A stretch of 43,517 nucleotides of DNA from Nitrospira sp. (GTDB lineage: Bacteria > Nitrospirota > Nitrospiria > Nitrospirales > Nitrospiraceae): contig JANDJC010000025.1 in the NCBI GenBank assembly GCA_024331045.1, positions 1 through 43,517 on the forward strand, in the 5' to 3' direction. A program made the position numbers and the translations under genes. A model generated the notes under the pieces. That model worked only from the letters and a program-made list of their open reading frames with translations, had not been told where the DNA came from and searched no databases. Position 1 is the first letter of the stretch. The number at the start of each line of letters is the position of its first letter. This document shows, in pieces, positions 26,292 to 35,365 of this stretch.

Positions 26292-27848
26292 ATGGAACTC
26301 TGGCACGATAGAATCCTGGTTCTCGACTTTGGTTCGCAATATACGCAACTGATCGCTCGCCGGATCCGCGAAGCAAACGTCTATTCGCAGATTTTCCCCT
26401 GCACGGTTTCCTTGGCCACGATCTTGGCCCATCGGCCGAAAGGCTTGGTATTATCCGGCGGCCCCGCTAGCGTCTATGAACCCAACGCTCCCACCATTGA
26501 TCAGGCTCTGCTTGATCAGGGTATCCCGATCCTGGGCATTTGTTACGGGATGCAAGTGATCACCCATTTATCTGGGGGAGAGGTGGCCAAGTCCGATCGC
26601 CGGGAGTACGGGCGAGCCGAGTTGATGATCGATGATGCGAGCGACTTGTTCAAGGGGATCGGCAGGGACGGCCGAACCATCGTATGGATGTCGCACGGTG
26701 ACCGAATCGAACGATTGCCTCAGGGGTTTCGCGCGATTGCTCACACGGACAATTCGCCGATCGCGGCGATGAAACAGGAGGATCCAAGGCGCCGCATCTA
26801 TTGTCTGCAATTTCATCCCGAAGTGGCGCACACGCCAGAAGGAACGGCAATTCTCCGTAATTTCATTTTTGGGATCTGCGGATGTCAACCCACCTGGACG
26901 ATGCAGTCCTATATCAAGTCCGCCGTCGCACAGATTCGTGACCAAGTTGGCAAGGACCGCGTCATCTGTGCGTTGAGTGGGGGGGTTGACTCCTCGGTTG
27001 CGGCGGTACTCACCCATCAGGCGGTGGGGGACCAACTCACCTGTCTGTTTGTCGATAACGGTGTGTTGCGGAATGGAGAACGGGCGGAGGTCGAGAAAAC
27101 GTTTGCCTCCCATCTACATCTCAACCTGCGAGTTATTGATGGCACGGAGCAGTTTTTGGCCTCCCTCAGGAATGTGACGGACCCTGAGCGCAAGCGCAAG
27201 GTCATCGGCCGACAGTTCATTAAACAGTTCGAGGAGGCGGCGCAGAAGCTCGACGGAGTGAAATGGTTGGTCCAGGGCACGCTCTATCCTGATGTGATCG
27301 AGAGCGTGAGTTTCAAGGGACCGTCGGCGACGATCAAAACCCACCATAATGTCGGCGGGCTCCCGGCTCGGATGAGGCTCAAGATCATTGAGCCGTTGCG
27401 GGAGCTGTTCAAGGATGAGGTGCGGGTGTTGGGCAAAGAATTGGGATTGCCGGATGAGATTGTGTGGCGTCAGCCGTTTCCCGGTCCTGGCCTTGCGATC
27501 CGGATTCTGGGTGCCGTGACCCCCGAACGGCTGGCAATTCTTAGAGCTGCCGATTCCATCGTCGATCAAGAAATACGAGTGGCGGGACTATATCGCGAAA
27601 TCTGGCAGGCCTTTGCCGTGTTGCTGCCGATCCGGACGGTGGGGGTTATGGGCGATCGCCGGACCTATGACTATGTGATCGCGATTCGAGCCGTCACCAG
27701 CGTTGATGGGATGACCGCCGATTGGGCTAGGATTCCCGATGACGTCCTGAGCCGTCTGTCGAGCCGCATCATTAACGAAGTGCGGGGTGTCAATCGAGTG
27801 GTGTACGACATCAGCTCCAAGCCGCCTTCGACGATCGAATGGGAGTAG
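26292..27848 (+). CDS. guaA: GMP synthase (glutamine-hydrolysing)
   Basis: Amidates XMP to GMP using glutamine and ATP. 518 residues. The class I amidotransferase half has its nucleophile Cys84 in GICYGMQV and the His/Glu pair in [11 protein letters not shown] near residue 174. The ATP pyrophosphatase half has the PP-loop [12 protein letters not shown]. The dimerisation domain ends with the family-typical [15 protein letters not shown]. Start and length agree with homologues. The gene lies immediately downstream of guaB and overlaps the upstream leader of the pseudouridine synthase gene. Confidence 0.98.
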   Translation: MELWHDRILVLDFGSQYTQLIARRIREANVYSQIFPCTVSLATILAHRPKGLVLSGGPASVYEPNAPTIDQALLDQGIPILGICYGMQVITHLSGGEVAKSDRREYGRAELMIDDASDLFKGIGRDGRTIVWMSHGDRIERLPQGFRAIAHTDNSPIAAMKQEDPRRRIYCLQFHPEVAHTPEGTAILRNFIFGICGCQPTWTMQSYIKSAVAQIRDQVGKDRVICALSGGVDSSVAAVLTHQAVGDQLTCLFVDNGVLRNGERAEVEKTFASHLHLNLRVIDGTEQFLASLRNVTDPERKRKVIGRQFIKQFEEAAQKLDGVKWLVQGTLYPDVIESVSFKGPSATIKTHHNVGGLPARMRLKIIEPLRELFKDEVRVLGKELGLPDEIVWRQPFPGPGLAIRILGAVTPERLAILRAADSIVDQEIRVAGLYREIWQAFAVLLPIRTVGVMGDRRTYDYVIAIRAVTSVDGMTADWARIPDDVLSRLSSRIINEVRGVNRVVYDISSKPPSTIEWE

Positions 27849-27903
27849 AGCTAGATGCTCCGCCTCGGGGCGCGAAACACGAGAGCAGATCGCTGAGCTT
27901 GAA

Positions 27904-27927
27904 GCAAGGTGTGGCGCAAGGTGTGGC
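27904..27927 (+). repeat. 12-bp tandem duplication at the ribosome-binding site of the pseudouridine synthase
   Basis: GCAAGGTGTGGC occurs twice back to back (27904-27915 and 27916-27927), ending one base before ATG 27929. Each copy carries AAGGTG, so the Shine-Dalgarno sequence itself is duplicated. Confidence 0.9.
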
Positions 27928-27928
27928 G

Positions 27929-28759
27929 ATGGACGGGAGAGCAGTTCGCCTTCACAAGCTTATCGCGGCAACGGGGCTTGCCTCTCGGCGGAAGGCGGAA
28001 CAACTCATCGTCTCGGGACGGGTGACCGTCAATGGACGGGTCGTGACGGAGTTAGGCACGACAGTCGATCCTACAAGGGACCATGTCAAAGTTGATGGGA
28101 AACACCTGCGCGCTACCCAGCCCTTTGTGTACCTGATGTTGAACAAGCCCAAACACGTCATGTCCACCATGGACGATCCTGGCGGAAGGCCGACCGTCAA
28201 GGACTTGATTCGGGGTGTGTCGATCCGCGTGTTTCCCGTAGGTCGCCTCGATTTTGATAGTGAAGGTCTCATGTTGCTGACCAACGACGGGAAGTTGGCC
28301 CAGACCCTGCTGCACCCCCGTTATGGCGTTGCCAAGACCTACCTGGTTAAAGTAAAGGGGGTGCTGACTGACGAAGACATTCACCTTCTGGAGCACGGGG
28401 TGCGACTTGACGATGGGATAACGGCGCCGGCGCAAGTCAAAAAAGTCGGCAAGGCCGAGCAGAATTCCTGGCTGGAAGTGACGATTCGGGAAGGACGCAA
28501 GCACCAAGTGAAACGGATGTTGCTGGCGGTCGGACATCCAGTGATTCGTTTGAAACGGATACGGATGGGCCCGTTGTCGCTGGGAAAGCTGGAGGTGGGA
28601 TCGTTCCGGTTCTTGACCGATCGAGAGACCAATGCCTTGCGGGAGTTGGTGCGCAAGCGAATCCGGGCGGTCGAATCGGAAGCAACAGAAATGGCTCGCA
28701 CAAGGGGAGCTGTCAAAGGAATACGCCAGCGTCCACAACGAGAGAAAGTGGTCTCATGA
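27929..28759 (+). CDS. RsuA/RluB-family pseudouridine synthase
   Basis: Isomerises specific uridines in ribosomal RNA. About 276 residues. An N-terminal S4 RNA-binding domain ([20 protein letters not shown]) is followed by the pseudouridine synthase domain. The catalytic Asp lies in [20 protein letters not shown], and the RluB/E-type ending [18 protein letters not shown] is present. The layout fits RluB (23S U2605) best, but family members RsuA, RluE and RluF share it. ATG 27929 is chosen because its Shine-Dalgarno sits in a 12-bp repeat just upstream and the S4 domain starts directly after it. The basic C-terminal tail is typical. The stop overlaps the aspS start (ATGA). Confidence 0.93.
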   Translation: MDGRAVRLHKLIAATGLASRRKAEQLIVSGRVTVNGRVVTELGTTVDPTRDHVKVDGKHLRATQPFVYLMLNKPKHVMSTMDDPGGRPTVKDLIRGVSIRVFPVGRLDFDSEGLMLLTNDGKLAQTLLHPRYGVAKTYLVKVKGVLTDEDIHLLEHGVRLDDGITAPAQVKKVGKAEQNSWLEVTIREGRKHQVKRMLLAVGHPVIRLKRIRMGPLSLGKLEVGSFRFLTDRETNALRELVRKRIRAVESEATEMARTRGAVKGIRQRPQREKVVS

Positions 28760-30522
28760 TGAAATGGCGAACTCATAGGTGCGGGGAGTTAACCGCCCAA
28801 CAAGTCGGGCAGTCGGTGGTGTTGAACGGATGGATTCAACGGAGGCGGGATCATGGTGCCGTGATTTTCGTCGACCTCCGGGATCGAACTGGCATCACGC
28901 AGGTCGTCTTCAACGCCGAGTACAACGCTGAGGCCCACAAGACGGCCCACCAGTTGCGCAATGAGTATGTTGTGTCCGTCTCTGGGCAAGTGATGGCTAG
29001 GCCGGAGGAGTCGCGCAACCCGCAGCTAGCGACCGGCGACATCGAGGTATTTGCAGAGCGGGTGGACATCTTCAACGAGGCTAAAACCCCGCCGTTTCTC
29101 ATTGAAGACGACGCCGAGATTACCGAGGCGGTGCGTCTGAAGTATCGTTACCTTGATCTCCGACGTCCCAAGATGCAGCGGTTGCTGGCTCTCCGGCATG
29201 CCATGGCCCAAGCGGCCAGGGGATTTTTAAATGCCCAGGGATTTCTGGAAATTGAAACGCCGATTTTGACCAAGAGTACGCCGGAAGGGGCGCGGGACTA
29301 TCTGGTACCGAGTCGAGTCAATCCGGGCCAGTTTTTTGCCTTACCCCAGTCGCCGCAGCTATTCAAACAAATTCTGATGGTGGGCGGCATCGACCGGTAC
29401 TATCAAATCGCCCGCTGCTTTCGTGATGAAGATCTGCGGAATGATCGGCAGCCGGAGTTTACCCAGATCGATCTCGAAATGTCCTTTGTTGACCGCGAAC
29501 AGGTGATGGACCTGATGGAGCGGATGATTGTCACGATGTTCCGCGACGCGGGCGGCGTGGAATTGCCGACACCCTTTCCACGCCTGACCTATGCTGAGGC
29601 GATGGGACGATACGGGTCGGACAAGCCGGATTTGCGGTTCGACATGCCGCTCTACGACCTGACGGAGTTTGGCGGCCACAGCCAATTCAAGGTATTTCGG
29701 GAGGCTGTGGCCAAGGGGGGCATTGTGAAGGCGCTGGTGGTTAAGGGTGGTGCGACCCTGTCTCGTACCAGGATCGACGCCCTGGGTGAAACAGCCAAGA
29801 GTTTCGGCGCCAAGGGATTGGCATGGTTGAAGGTAACGGCAGATGGCCAGCTGGAATCGGTCATTGCTAAGTTTCTCGACGCCTCGGCGTTCAGAAACGC
29901 GCTGCCGGAAGCCCAACCTGGAGATCTCGTCCTCTTTGGCGCGGATCAGCCGGCTGTTGTGCACGAGGTGTTGGGCCGGCTCAGGCTGTTGCTGGGAGAA
30001 GAATTGCAGTTCATTGACAAGACTGCTTGGAAGCCCCTGTGGGTTACGGAGTTTCCTCTGCTCGACTGGTCGCCGGAAGAAAAACGGTACGTATTCATGC
30101 ACAACCCCTTTGCCGCGCCGATGGATGAAGATCTGGCCTTGCTGGATTCCGATCCATTGAAAGTCCGGGCGAAGGCCTATGACATGGTGCTCAACGGCCA
30201 TGAAATCGGCGGCGGCAGCATCCGGAATCATCGGAGCGAAATTCAACGGAAGATTCTGGACCTCCTTGGCATCGATAAAGACCAGGCGCAGGCCAAGTTT
30301 GGGTTCCTGCTGGAGGCGCTGGATTTCGGCGCGCCGCCTCACGGCGGGATTGCGTTCGGTCTTGATCGGTTGGTCATGTTGCTGGGCGACGCCGAGTCGA
30401 TTCGCGACGTGATCGCCTTTCCCAAAACGCAGCGCGCGCAATGTCCGTTGACCGACGCACCGTCCGCCGTGAGCCCTGAGCAACTGAGGGAGTTGCGTAT
30501 CAAGCTCGATCTGGTTGAGTGA
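28756..30522 (+). CDS. aspS: Aspartyl-tRNA synthetase
   Basis: Class IIb synthetase, bacterial type, 588 residues. The N-terminal OB fold ([20 protein letters not shown]) is followed by class II motif 2 ([18 protein letters not shown]) and motif 3 ([13 protein letters not shown]). The bacterial GAD insertion (about residues 300-420) is present, and [19 protein letters not shown] at the end is typical. Discrimination between tRNA-Asp and tRNA-Asn cannot be judged by eye. ATG 28756 overlaps the stop of the preceding pseudouridine synthase gene, and the stop overlaps the frame leading into aroC. Translational coupling is likely along this operon. Confidence 0.98.
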   Translation: MMKWRTHRCGELTAQQVGQSVVLNGWIQRRRDHGAVIFVDLRDRTGITQVVFNAEYNAEAHKTAHQLRNEYVVSVSGQVMARPEESRNPQLATGDIEVFAERVDIFNEAKTPPFLIEDDAEITEAVRLKYRYLDLRRPKMQRLLALRHAMAQAARGFLNAQGFLEIETPILTKSTPEGARDYLVPSRVNPGQFFALPQSPQLFKQILMVGGIDRYYQIARCFRDEDLRNDRQPEFTQIDLEMSFVDREQVMDLMERMIVTMFRDAGGVELPTPFPRLTYAEAMGRYGSDKPDLRFDMPLYDLTEFGGHSQFKVFREAVAKGGIVKALVVKGGATLSRTRIDALGETAKSFGAKGLAWLKVTADGQLESVIAKFLDASAFRNALPEAQPGDLVLFGADQPAVVHEVLGRLRLLLGEELQFIDKTAWKPLWVTEFPLLDWSPEEKRYVFMHNPFAAPMDEDLALLDSDPLKVRAKAYDMVLNGHEIGGGSIRNHRSEIQRKILDLLGIDKDQAQAKFGFLLEALDFGAPPHGGIAFGLDRLVMLLGDAESIRDVIAFPKTQRAQCPLTDAPSAVSPEQLRELRIKLDLVE

Positions 30523-30527
30523 TCGTC

Positions 30528-31640
30528 ATGGCCGGCAACACGTTCGGCAGGCTCTTTACGGTCACCTCGTTCGGCGAAAGCCATGGGCCGGCGATCGGTT
30601 GTGTGGTGGATGGCTGCCCGCCGGGGTTGCCCTTGTCTGCTGCCGATATTCAACGAGAGCTGGATCGGCGGAAACCGGGGACCTCTCGCCATGTTACACA
30701 ACGCCGAGAGTCGGACACCGTGGAGATCCTGTCCGGTCTGTTCGAGAATAAGACGACCGGCGCGCCGATCGCACTCCTGATCAGAAACGAAGACCAGCGG
30801 AGCCGCGACTATGATGAACTGGTCGATACCTTTCGGCCTGGCCATGCCGACTATACCTACTGGCAGAAGTACGGCATTCGGGATCACCGGGGAGGGGGAC
30901 GGGCTTCCGCTCGGGAAACTGCCGTCCGAGTTGCGGCGGGAGCGATCGCCAAAAAATGGCTAGCAAGGACATACGGGGTCGTCATTCGTGGCCATCTGAC
31001 CCAACTCGGCCCCATCGAAATTCCCTTTCAGAGCTGGGATGCGGTCTCGAACAATCCTTTCTTCGTAGCCAATGAAGAAATTGTCGGCACACTTGAATCC
31101 TTCATGGACGAATTGCGGAAAGGGGGCGATTCGGTTGGTGCGAAGATCAGGGTGGTGGCAGAACAGGTGCCGGTGGGATGGGGGGCGCCGGTCTATGCGA
31201 AACTGGATGCTGACTTAGCCTCGGCCATGATGAGCATCAACGCGGTCAAGGCGGTTGAAATCGGAGCCGGCTTTGCCTCGGTGACCCAGCGTGGATCCGA
31301 ACATGGCGATGAACTCACGCCGGAGGGGTTTGTCACCAACCATGCTGGCGGGATCCTGGGAGGCATCTCGACCGGGCAGGATATCATCGTCACCATTGGA
31401 CTCAAGCCGACGTCGAGTATTCGGATTCCCCGGCGCTCGATCGATAAACAAGGCAAGCCCGTGATGGTTGAAACCAAGGGCCGCCATGACCCTTGCGTCG
31501 GCATCCGTGCGACCCCGATCGCCGAGGCCATGATGGCGTTGGTGTTGATCGATCACGCGCTGCTGCACCGGGCGCAAAATGCGGAGGTAAGAACCGAGAC
31601 TCCAAAACTCTCCGGAGTAATCAAACGGTCAAACGACTAG
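30528..31640 (+). CDS. aroC: Chorismate synthase
   Basis: Converts EPSP to chorismate with reduced FMN, the last shikimate-pathway step. About 370 residues. The family signatures are visible: [20 protein letters not shown] at the start, then [20 protein letters not shown] with [20 protein letters not shown], and the C-terminal [19 protein letters not shown] 30528 gives the usual AGNTFG N-terminus; GTG 30519 overlaps the aspS stop but adds three unsupported residues. Co-transcription with aspS is likely. It is the last intact gene before a 1.4-kb stretch of decayed DNA. Confidence 0.98.
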   Translation: MAGNTFGRLFTVTSFGESHGPAIGCVVDGCPPGLPLSAADIQRELDRRKPGTSRHVTQRRESDTVEILSGLFENKTTGAPIALLIRNEDQRSRDYDELVDTFRPGHADYTYWQKYGIRDHRGGGRASARETAVRVAAGAIAKKWLARTYGVVIRGHLTQLGPIEIPFQSWDAVSNNPFFVANEEIVGTLESFMDELRKGGDSVGAKIRVVAEQVPVGWGAPVYAKLDADLASAMMSINAVKAVEIGAGFASVTQRGSEHGDELTPEGFVTNHAGGILGGISTGQDIIVTIGLKPTSSIRIPRRSIDKQGKPVMVETKGRHDPCVGIRATPIAEAMMALVLIDHALLHRAQNAEVRTETPKLSGVIKRSND

Positions 31641-31886
31641 TTGGTCGGTGCCGGAACCTCGTGTGAGTTGGTGGTACGATTGCTCCATGCAAATGTCAAC
31701 GGGATGCCCCACGCTACGCAATGCTTGTCCACGTGCTACTTGCGATGCGAAGCGTCTACGATCAGAAGAGGGGAGGAGTCTTCCGGAGAACCGCTACAGT
31801 CGGAGCTGATGACTCCTACTTGAGGCCAGCTGTTCCCCGTGGATGATGGAACGACGGCTGATGACAAAATTTCTCAGGGTTCTATT
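31641..31886. other. Gene-free stretch after aroC
   Basis: No frame gives a protein-like product, and no hairpin with a T-tract was seen directly after aroC. It leads into the decayed antiporter gene. Confidence 0.4.
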
Positions 31887-31914
31887 CCTATGAAACATGT
31901 CCTATGAAACATGC
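31887..31914 (+). repeat. 14-bp tandem near-duplication at the head of a pseudogene
   Basis: CCTATGAAACATGT (31887-31900) is followed directly by CCTATGAAACATGC (31901-31914), identical but for the last base. It lies at the presumed start of the decayed antiporter gene. Confidence 0.85.
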
Positions 31915-33020
31915 CCTTAGCGTTGCCGTGTTTTGGCTCCTCTTGGCTTGCACGACTTTGTCCAGGCGGTCTGCATCTCCCTTGCCTTTGTTGAACGTTG
32001 CGTTGGAGTGACGGTATCGACCCTTCTGGGCAGGGCGGATGTACCGATTTACTGGCCTCGAACAACGAGGAGCTTCGGTTTCTGGATCCGGTTAGCGCGG
32101 TCCTTCTCACGTTTCTTGCTGGCGTTGAACTTGACCGCAAGTGATGCGCACATAGCTCAAAGAGGTGGCAGGGGTGGGGGCGTGGGATTCTTTGCGCCAT
32201 TTCTCAGATGTGCGGGTTGGCCTATCTTGTGTTGGGCTGGGATACGAATGCAAGCTGGCTACTCGGATTGCCTGTCGACAACATCGATGACGGTGTCTAT
32301 GCCGTTATGGCCGTTATGTTGGAGACCGGCCTCGATAAGACCGCAAAGACCGCACGGCGATGTTCATAGTTGTGGTGGAACGTTCTTAGCTGTGCTCTCC
32401 CGTGCGACTGCACGGCTAGCGCATTGCTATAGCCACCGGATGGCTGCAATTCGGACCAAAGGGGTGGTGTTTGTCCTCTGTGGTATGGCTGCTCTGGCCC
32501 TGTGGTCCGGTAATGAGCCGGTCTTGCCAGCCTGTTGGCTGGAAGAGGGCTGGTGGGCAGTGTGGCGAAGGATGTGCATTGGACGCGCTGGCTCAGAATA
32601 CTGACCATTGGTTTTCTGACGCCATTTATTTTCTGGGCGCCAGGGTTGTGGCATCACGTCTGGCCTTACTCTCGGCGCCGCTCGTGTTCCTAGCCCTGCC
32701 GAGGAGGAAAATTGCCTCGAAAATGAGGGAGCTATATCCTGTCGTCGGCCTCTTTCGGCGCGATTCTCAGGAACGGTGGTATTACCCCGTGCTTTTGTCC
32801 ACTGGACTAATCTGCTGGACTAATCTCCGGCACCAGTTCAGGACTGTTTGGGCGTTCCTATGGCGTGGTTAGTCGAGCGCAAGACTCATACTTCGTTGCC
32901 GCTGTGATCGTCAGTGTCGTGGTGCTGACGGTGATTGCAGGAATGGCAGTTTTGCCAACACATCCTCTTCAAGGGTTTGTCGGGCATGACAGGAGGGGTG
33001 GATTGAGTGAGGAGGGATGA
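31904..33020 (+). pseudogene. Decayed CPA2-type monovalent cation/proton antiporter
   Basis: The protein is recognisable only by moving between frames. Fragments in order: LLACTTLSRR and PLPLLNVAL (from 31904); DLLASNNEELRFLDP and VLLTFLAGVELDRK (about 32043-32141, then a TGA at 32142); LKEVAGVGAWD in one frame and FFAPFLRCAG in another (about 32158-32220); YLVLGWDTNASWLLGLP and VYAVMAVMLETGLDKT (32223-32330); RMAAIRTKGVVFVLCGMAAL and LALWSGNEPVLPA (about 32440-32530); LTIGFLTPFYFLGAG (about 32600); and QDSYFVAAVIVSVVVLTVIA (32880-32940). These match the order of motifs in KefB/NapA-like antiporters, including the TFLAG.ELD and Y.VMLETGL boxes. At least four frameshifts and several stops make it non-functional. 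It is preceded by a 14-bp tandem duplication. Confidence 0.8.
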
Positions 33021-33110
33021 CAAGGGACCATCAGTTGCGGCTACGATTTCAAAAAGGCTGAAGATGTGGAAGGAGTGGTGTAGCCCACTCTGGTTCCGAA
33101 TGGCCCGGCC

Positions 33111-34430
33111 ATGGATAACTCGGCGTGCACAGCCATTCCGAATCGCGACATGATCGAAATCTATACCGATGGCGCCTGTAGCGGGAACCCTGGTCCTGGC
33201 GGCTGGGGGGTGGTTGTCCGCGATGGCAAGACACACAGAGAGCTCAACGGTGGAGAACCGTCCACAACCAACAATCGCATGGAGCTGCTCGCGGTGATCG
33301 AGGCATTACAGGTAGTACCTGAGAAGGCGAGCCTACGGGTGTACACTGATTCTCGCTATGTGCAAAAGGGGATCAGTGAGTGGATTCACGAGTGGAAACG
33401 ACGGCGGTGGAAAACGGCTGATAATAAGCCGGTCAAAAATGAAGACCTGTGGCGGCGGTTGGACTCGTTGGTGTCGGGGCGTGTGGTTGAGTGGCGGTGG
33501 GTTAAGGGACATGACGGCCATCCAGACAATGAACGGGCCGATGCCCTGGCCCGCGCCGGTCTTGAATGGGCGAGACAGGCTGGGAAACCGGTCGCCAATG
33601 TGCCTCCTCCGTTGGTCAAACGCCAGGACGTTGGTGCGAGTCCAACGTTCAGGCCCATTCTGGATATTCGCCATGCGCGGGTCTATCGTTGCGACACCCT
33701 CGTTTTTTCTAATCTATCCTTCACGCTGCGGGAAGGAGAACATGCCGTGGTGTTAGGCCCCAATGGGTCAGGTAAGTCCACCCTGCTCAAACTGTTAGCC
33801 GGTGAGGTCCATCCTATGCCGTTGGCGGAGACGTCGATTCGTCTGTTTGGCGAAGAGCACCCCAATGTATGGGACGTACGAAAGCGGCTGGGCATGGTCT
33901 CGTATGAGTTGCAGCGGGACTATCTGGTTGGCGCCAAGGGGCTGGATGTAGTCCTGTCCGGATTCTATGCCAGCAACGACACGTATCATCACCAGCAATT
34001 CAGCGAGGAGCAGGTCGGGCGGGCGAGGGAGGTGATGGCGGAGTTGGAAATTGCGTCGCTGGGAGAGCGGCAATTTGGCCACCTCTCGGCTGGCGAGCAA
34101 CGGAGATTGCTGCTGGGCCGAGCTCTGGTGCATGATCCACCCGTGTTGGTGTTTGATGAGCCGACGAGCGGCCTTGATCTGAAAGCCTGTTTCCAATATC
34201 TGGATCTTTTGCGGGCGCAGATGTGCCAGGGCAAGACCGTGTTGCTCGTGACCCACCACATCCATGAGATACCCCCAGAGATTGATCGGGTTGTCCTGCT
34301 TAAAGGGGGATCGATCGTGGCAGACGGGCCAAAAGGTGAGCTGCTCACCGACAAGCGCCTCAGTGAGCTCTTCGACTGGCCGATTCGGCTCTTGAGTGTG
34401 GACGGCTGGTATCAGGCCCTGCGAAGATAA
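33111..34430 (+). CDS. Fusion of ribonuclease HI with a ModF/PhrA-like ABC ATPase
   Basis: A single uninterrupted frame of 439 residues joins two complete domains. Residues 14-155 are RNase HI with all four catalytic acids (Asp20 in [11 protein letters not shown], Glu58 in [12 protein letters not shown], Asp80 in YTDSRYV, Asp144 in NERADALA) and the assisting His134 in VKGHDGH. Residues 183-439 are an ABC ATPase with Walker [10 protein letters not shown] (216-224), Q-loop Gln268, signature LSAGEQRR (325-332), Walker B LVFDEP ending at Pro351 and H-loop His382. The ATPase half has the VVLSGFYAS motif typical of the ModF-like stand-alone ATPases (COG1119) and no membrane part. Residues 156-182 form a Pro-rich linker. 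I know of no described protein with this architecture. ATG 33111 is the longest start; ATG 33150 would still keep the catalytic core. Neighbouring DNA on both sides is decayed. Confidence 0.93.
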   Translation: MDNSACTAIPNRDMIEIYTDGACSGNPGPGGWGVVVRDGKTHRELNGGEPSTTNNRMELLAVIEALQVVPEKASLRVYTDSRYVQKGISEWIHEWKRRRWKTADNKPVKNEDLWRRLDSLVSGRVVEWRWVKGHDGHPDNERADALARAGLEWARQAGKPVANVPPPLVKRQDVGASPTFRPILDIRHARVYRCDTLVFSNLSFTLREGEHAVVLGPNGSGKSTLLKLLAGEVHPMPLAETSIRLFGEEHPNVWDVRKRLGMVSYELQRDYLVGAKGLDVVLSGFYASNDTYHHQQFSEEQVGRAREVMAELEIASLGERQFGHLSAGEQRRLLLGRALVHDPPVLVFDEPTSGLDLKACFQYLDLLRAQMCQGKTVLLVTHHIHEIPPEIDRVVLLKGGSIVADGPKGELLTDKRLSELFDWPIRLLSVDGWYQALRR

Positions 34431-34526
34431 ATTAAGATACTCCCTCCTTCTTGTTGGCGCCTCTGCTCCCTCCGAGAAGTAGTGAAGGAGTGAGGTGGTG
34501 GTCGCGGTTGTGCCGCCTCGGTACCA

Positions 34527-34910
34527 TCACGTCTGGACCGGTTCGGTGGTGGCCAGGAGTCCACACTGGATGGGTGTTCCATAGACGAGATACGAGAGGA
34601 ACAAATCAATCTTGTCGGCCATGTCTACCAATTCGATGATAACCGGCCGGTCTTCCGACAGCCGCTCGATTTTGAAGGTGTGACGGTGTAGTCTCCGAAT
34701 CCTCGTAACTTCCCCCTACGGTCGCTCCTGCGATCTCCCGTCCCCCTGCTCGGACTTGGCGGTGATCCATTCGATGATCCATTCATAGAGCGTCTCATGG
34801 AGCATCATAGAGCGGTTGCTTGTTGTGACGATCGATCTCGCCAATCGAAGGTGCACAACAGCATGCCGTGTGGGGGAGGCCTGATGACCTTCAAACCTGG
34901 TTCCCTTCAA
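34527..34910 (-). pseudogene. Decayed DUF190-family gene
   Basis: On the minus strand, fragments in the DUF190 order are spread over three frames: MLLCTF (about 34862) then IGEIDRHNKQPLYD, LYEWIIEWITAKSEQ, GEIAGATVGGSYED, DYTVTPSK, and finally HTFKIERLSEDRPVIIELVD with MADKIDLFLSYL to a stop at 34527. The core HTxKIxRLSEDxPVxIEIVD is the family hallmark. DUF190 proteins are usually encoded next to CrcB fluoride channels, which is the case here. At least three frameshifts and internal stops make it non-functional. Confidence 0.78.
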
Positions 34911-34939
34911 ATCGGAAAATCTGTCTGAAATCTGTCTGA

Positions 34940-35337
34940 TGGACCGGAACAGAGCCTAGCCAGACTCCTTCAAGGCGCATCACCACTTCCCGTTCATGTT
35001 GAGCAGAGCCAGATCCCTTTGCCATCGCGCAAGAGGTTCATCGTTTCATTGCCGAACGTCAAACAGGTGGTAAACCCTCCTTAGCATACCCATGAGCATA
35101 CCCATGAGAATGCCCATAATCAGGAACACTCTTGTATGGGGGAGAAAAGCCCACGGTCTTCCGAAAGCTCGCAGAAAGACCCGATGAGAACGCAGCTGCT
35201 CACATTTGCGCACATTGACCGCCAGTGTGCCATAGGGGAAGGCGGCACGGTGAGTGGCGGCTGCACGGCTCCGCTGATCGTGTACCGCAAGATTAAGCTG
35301 AAGAATCCGCCCGCTTCTATGAGCGAGAACTTAATGG
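34940..35337 (-). pseudogene. crcB: Decayed fluoride channel gene crcB (fluC)
   Basis: Reading the minus strand across frames gives the CrcB order: KFSLIEAGGFFSLILRYTIS and GAVQ (from 35337); FPYGTLAVNV (second frame, about 35245); CVLIGSFCELSEDRGLFSPI (first frame, 35140-35200); VFLIMGIL; then GFTTCLTFGNETMNLLRDGK (about 35010-35077); DLALLNMNG; and VVMRLEGVWLGSV (34945-34985). RYxxSGAVQ, FPxGTLxVNVxG, ELSEDRGL and GGFTTFSTFxxE are CrcB hallmarks, the last one lining the pore. Conserved positions such as the FSTF phenylalanines are altered and there are several frameshifts. DUF190 follows, the usual operon partner. The 5' end abuts the remains of an IS4-type element, which probably removed the promoter. 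Confidence 0.78.
35083..35106 (+). repeat. 12-bp tandem duplication inside the crcB remnant
   Basis: AGCATACCCATG occurs twice back to back (35083-35094, 35095-35106), followed by a degenerate third copy AGAATGCCCATA. On the minus strand it encodes repeated Met-Gly-Met-Leu just before the GGFTTF motif of CrcB, where the family has no insertion. Confidence 0.9.
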
Positions 35338-35365
35338 GTGATGGCACTCTTGTCCAAAACAGCAG

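Noticed and set aside
31933..32604. An apparently intact 223-codon plus-strand gene
   Set aside because: Only its last part matches the antiporter family and the matching segments before and after lie in other frames, so it is one fragment of the CPA2 pseudogene.
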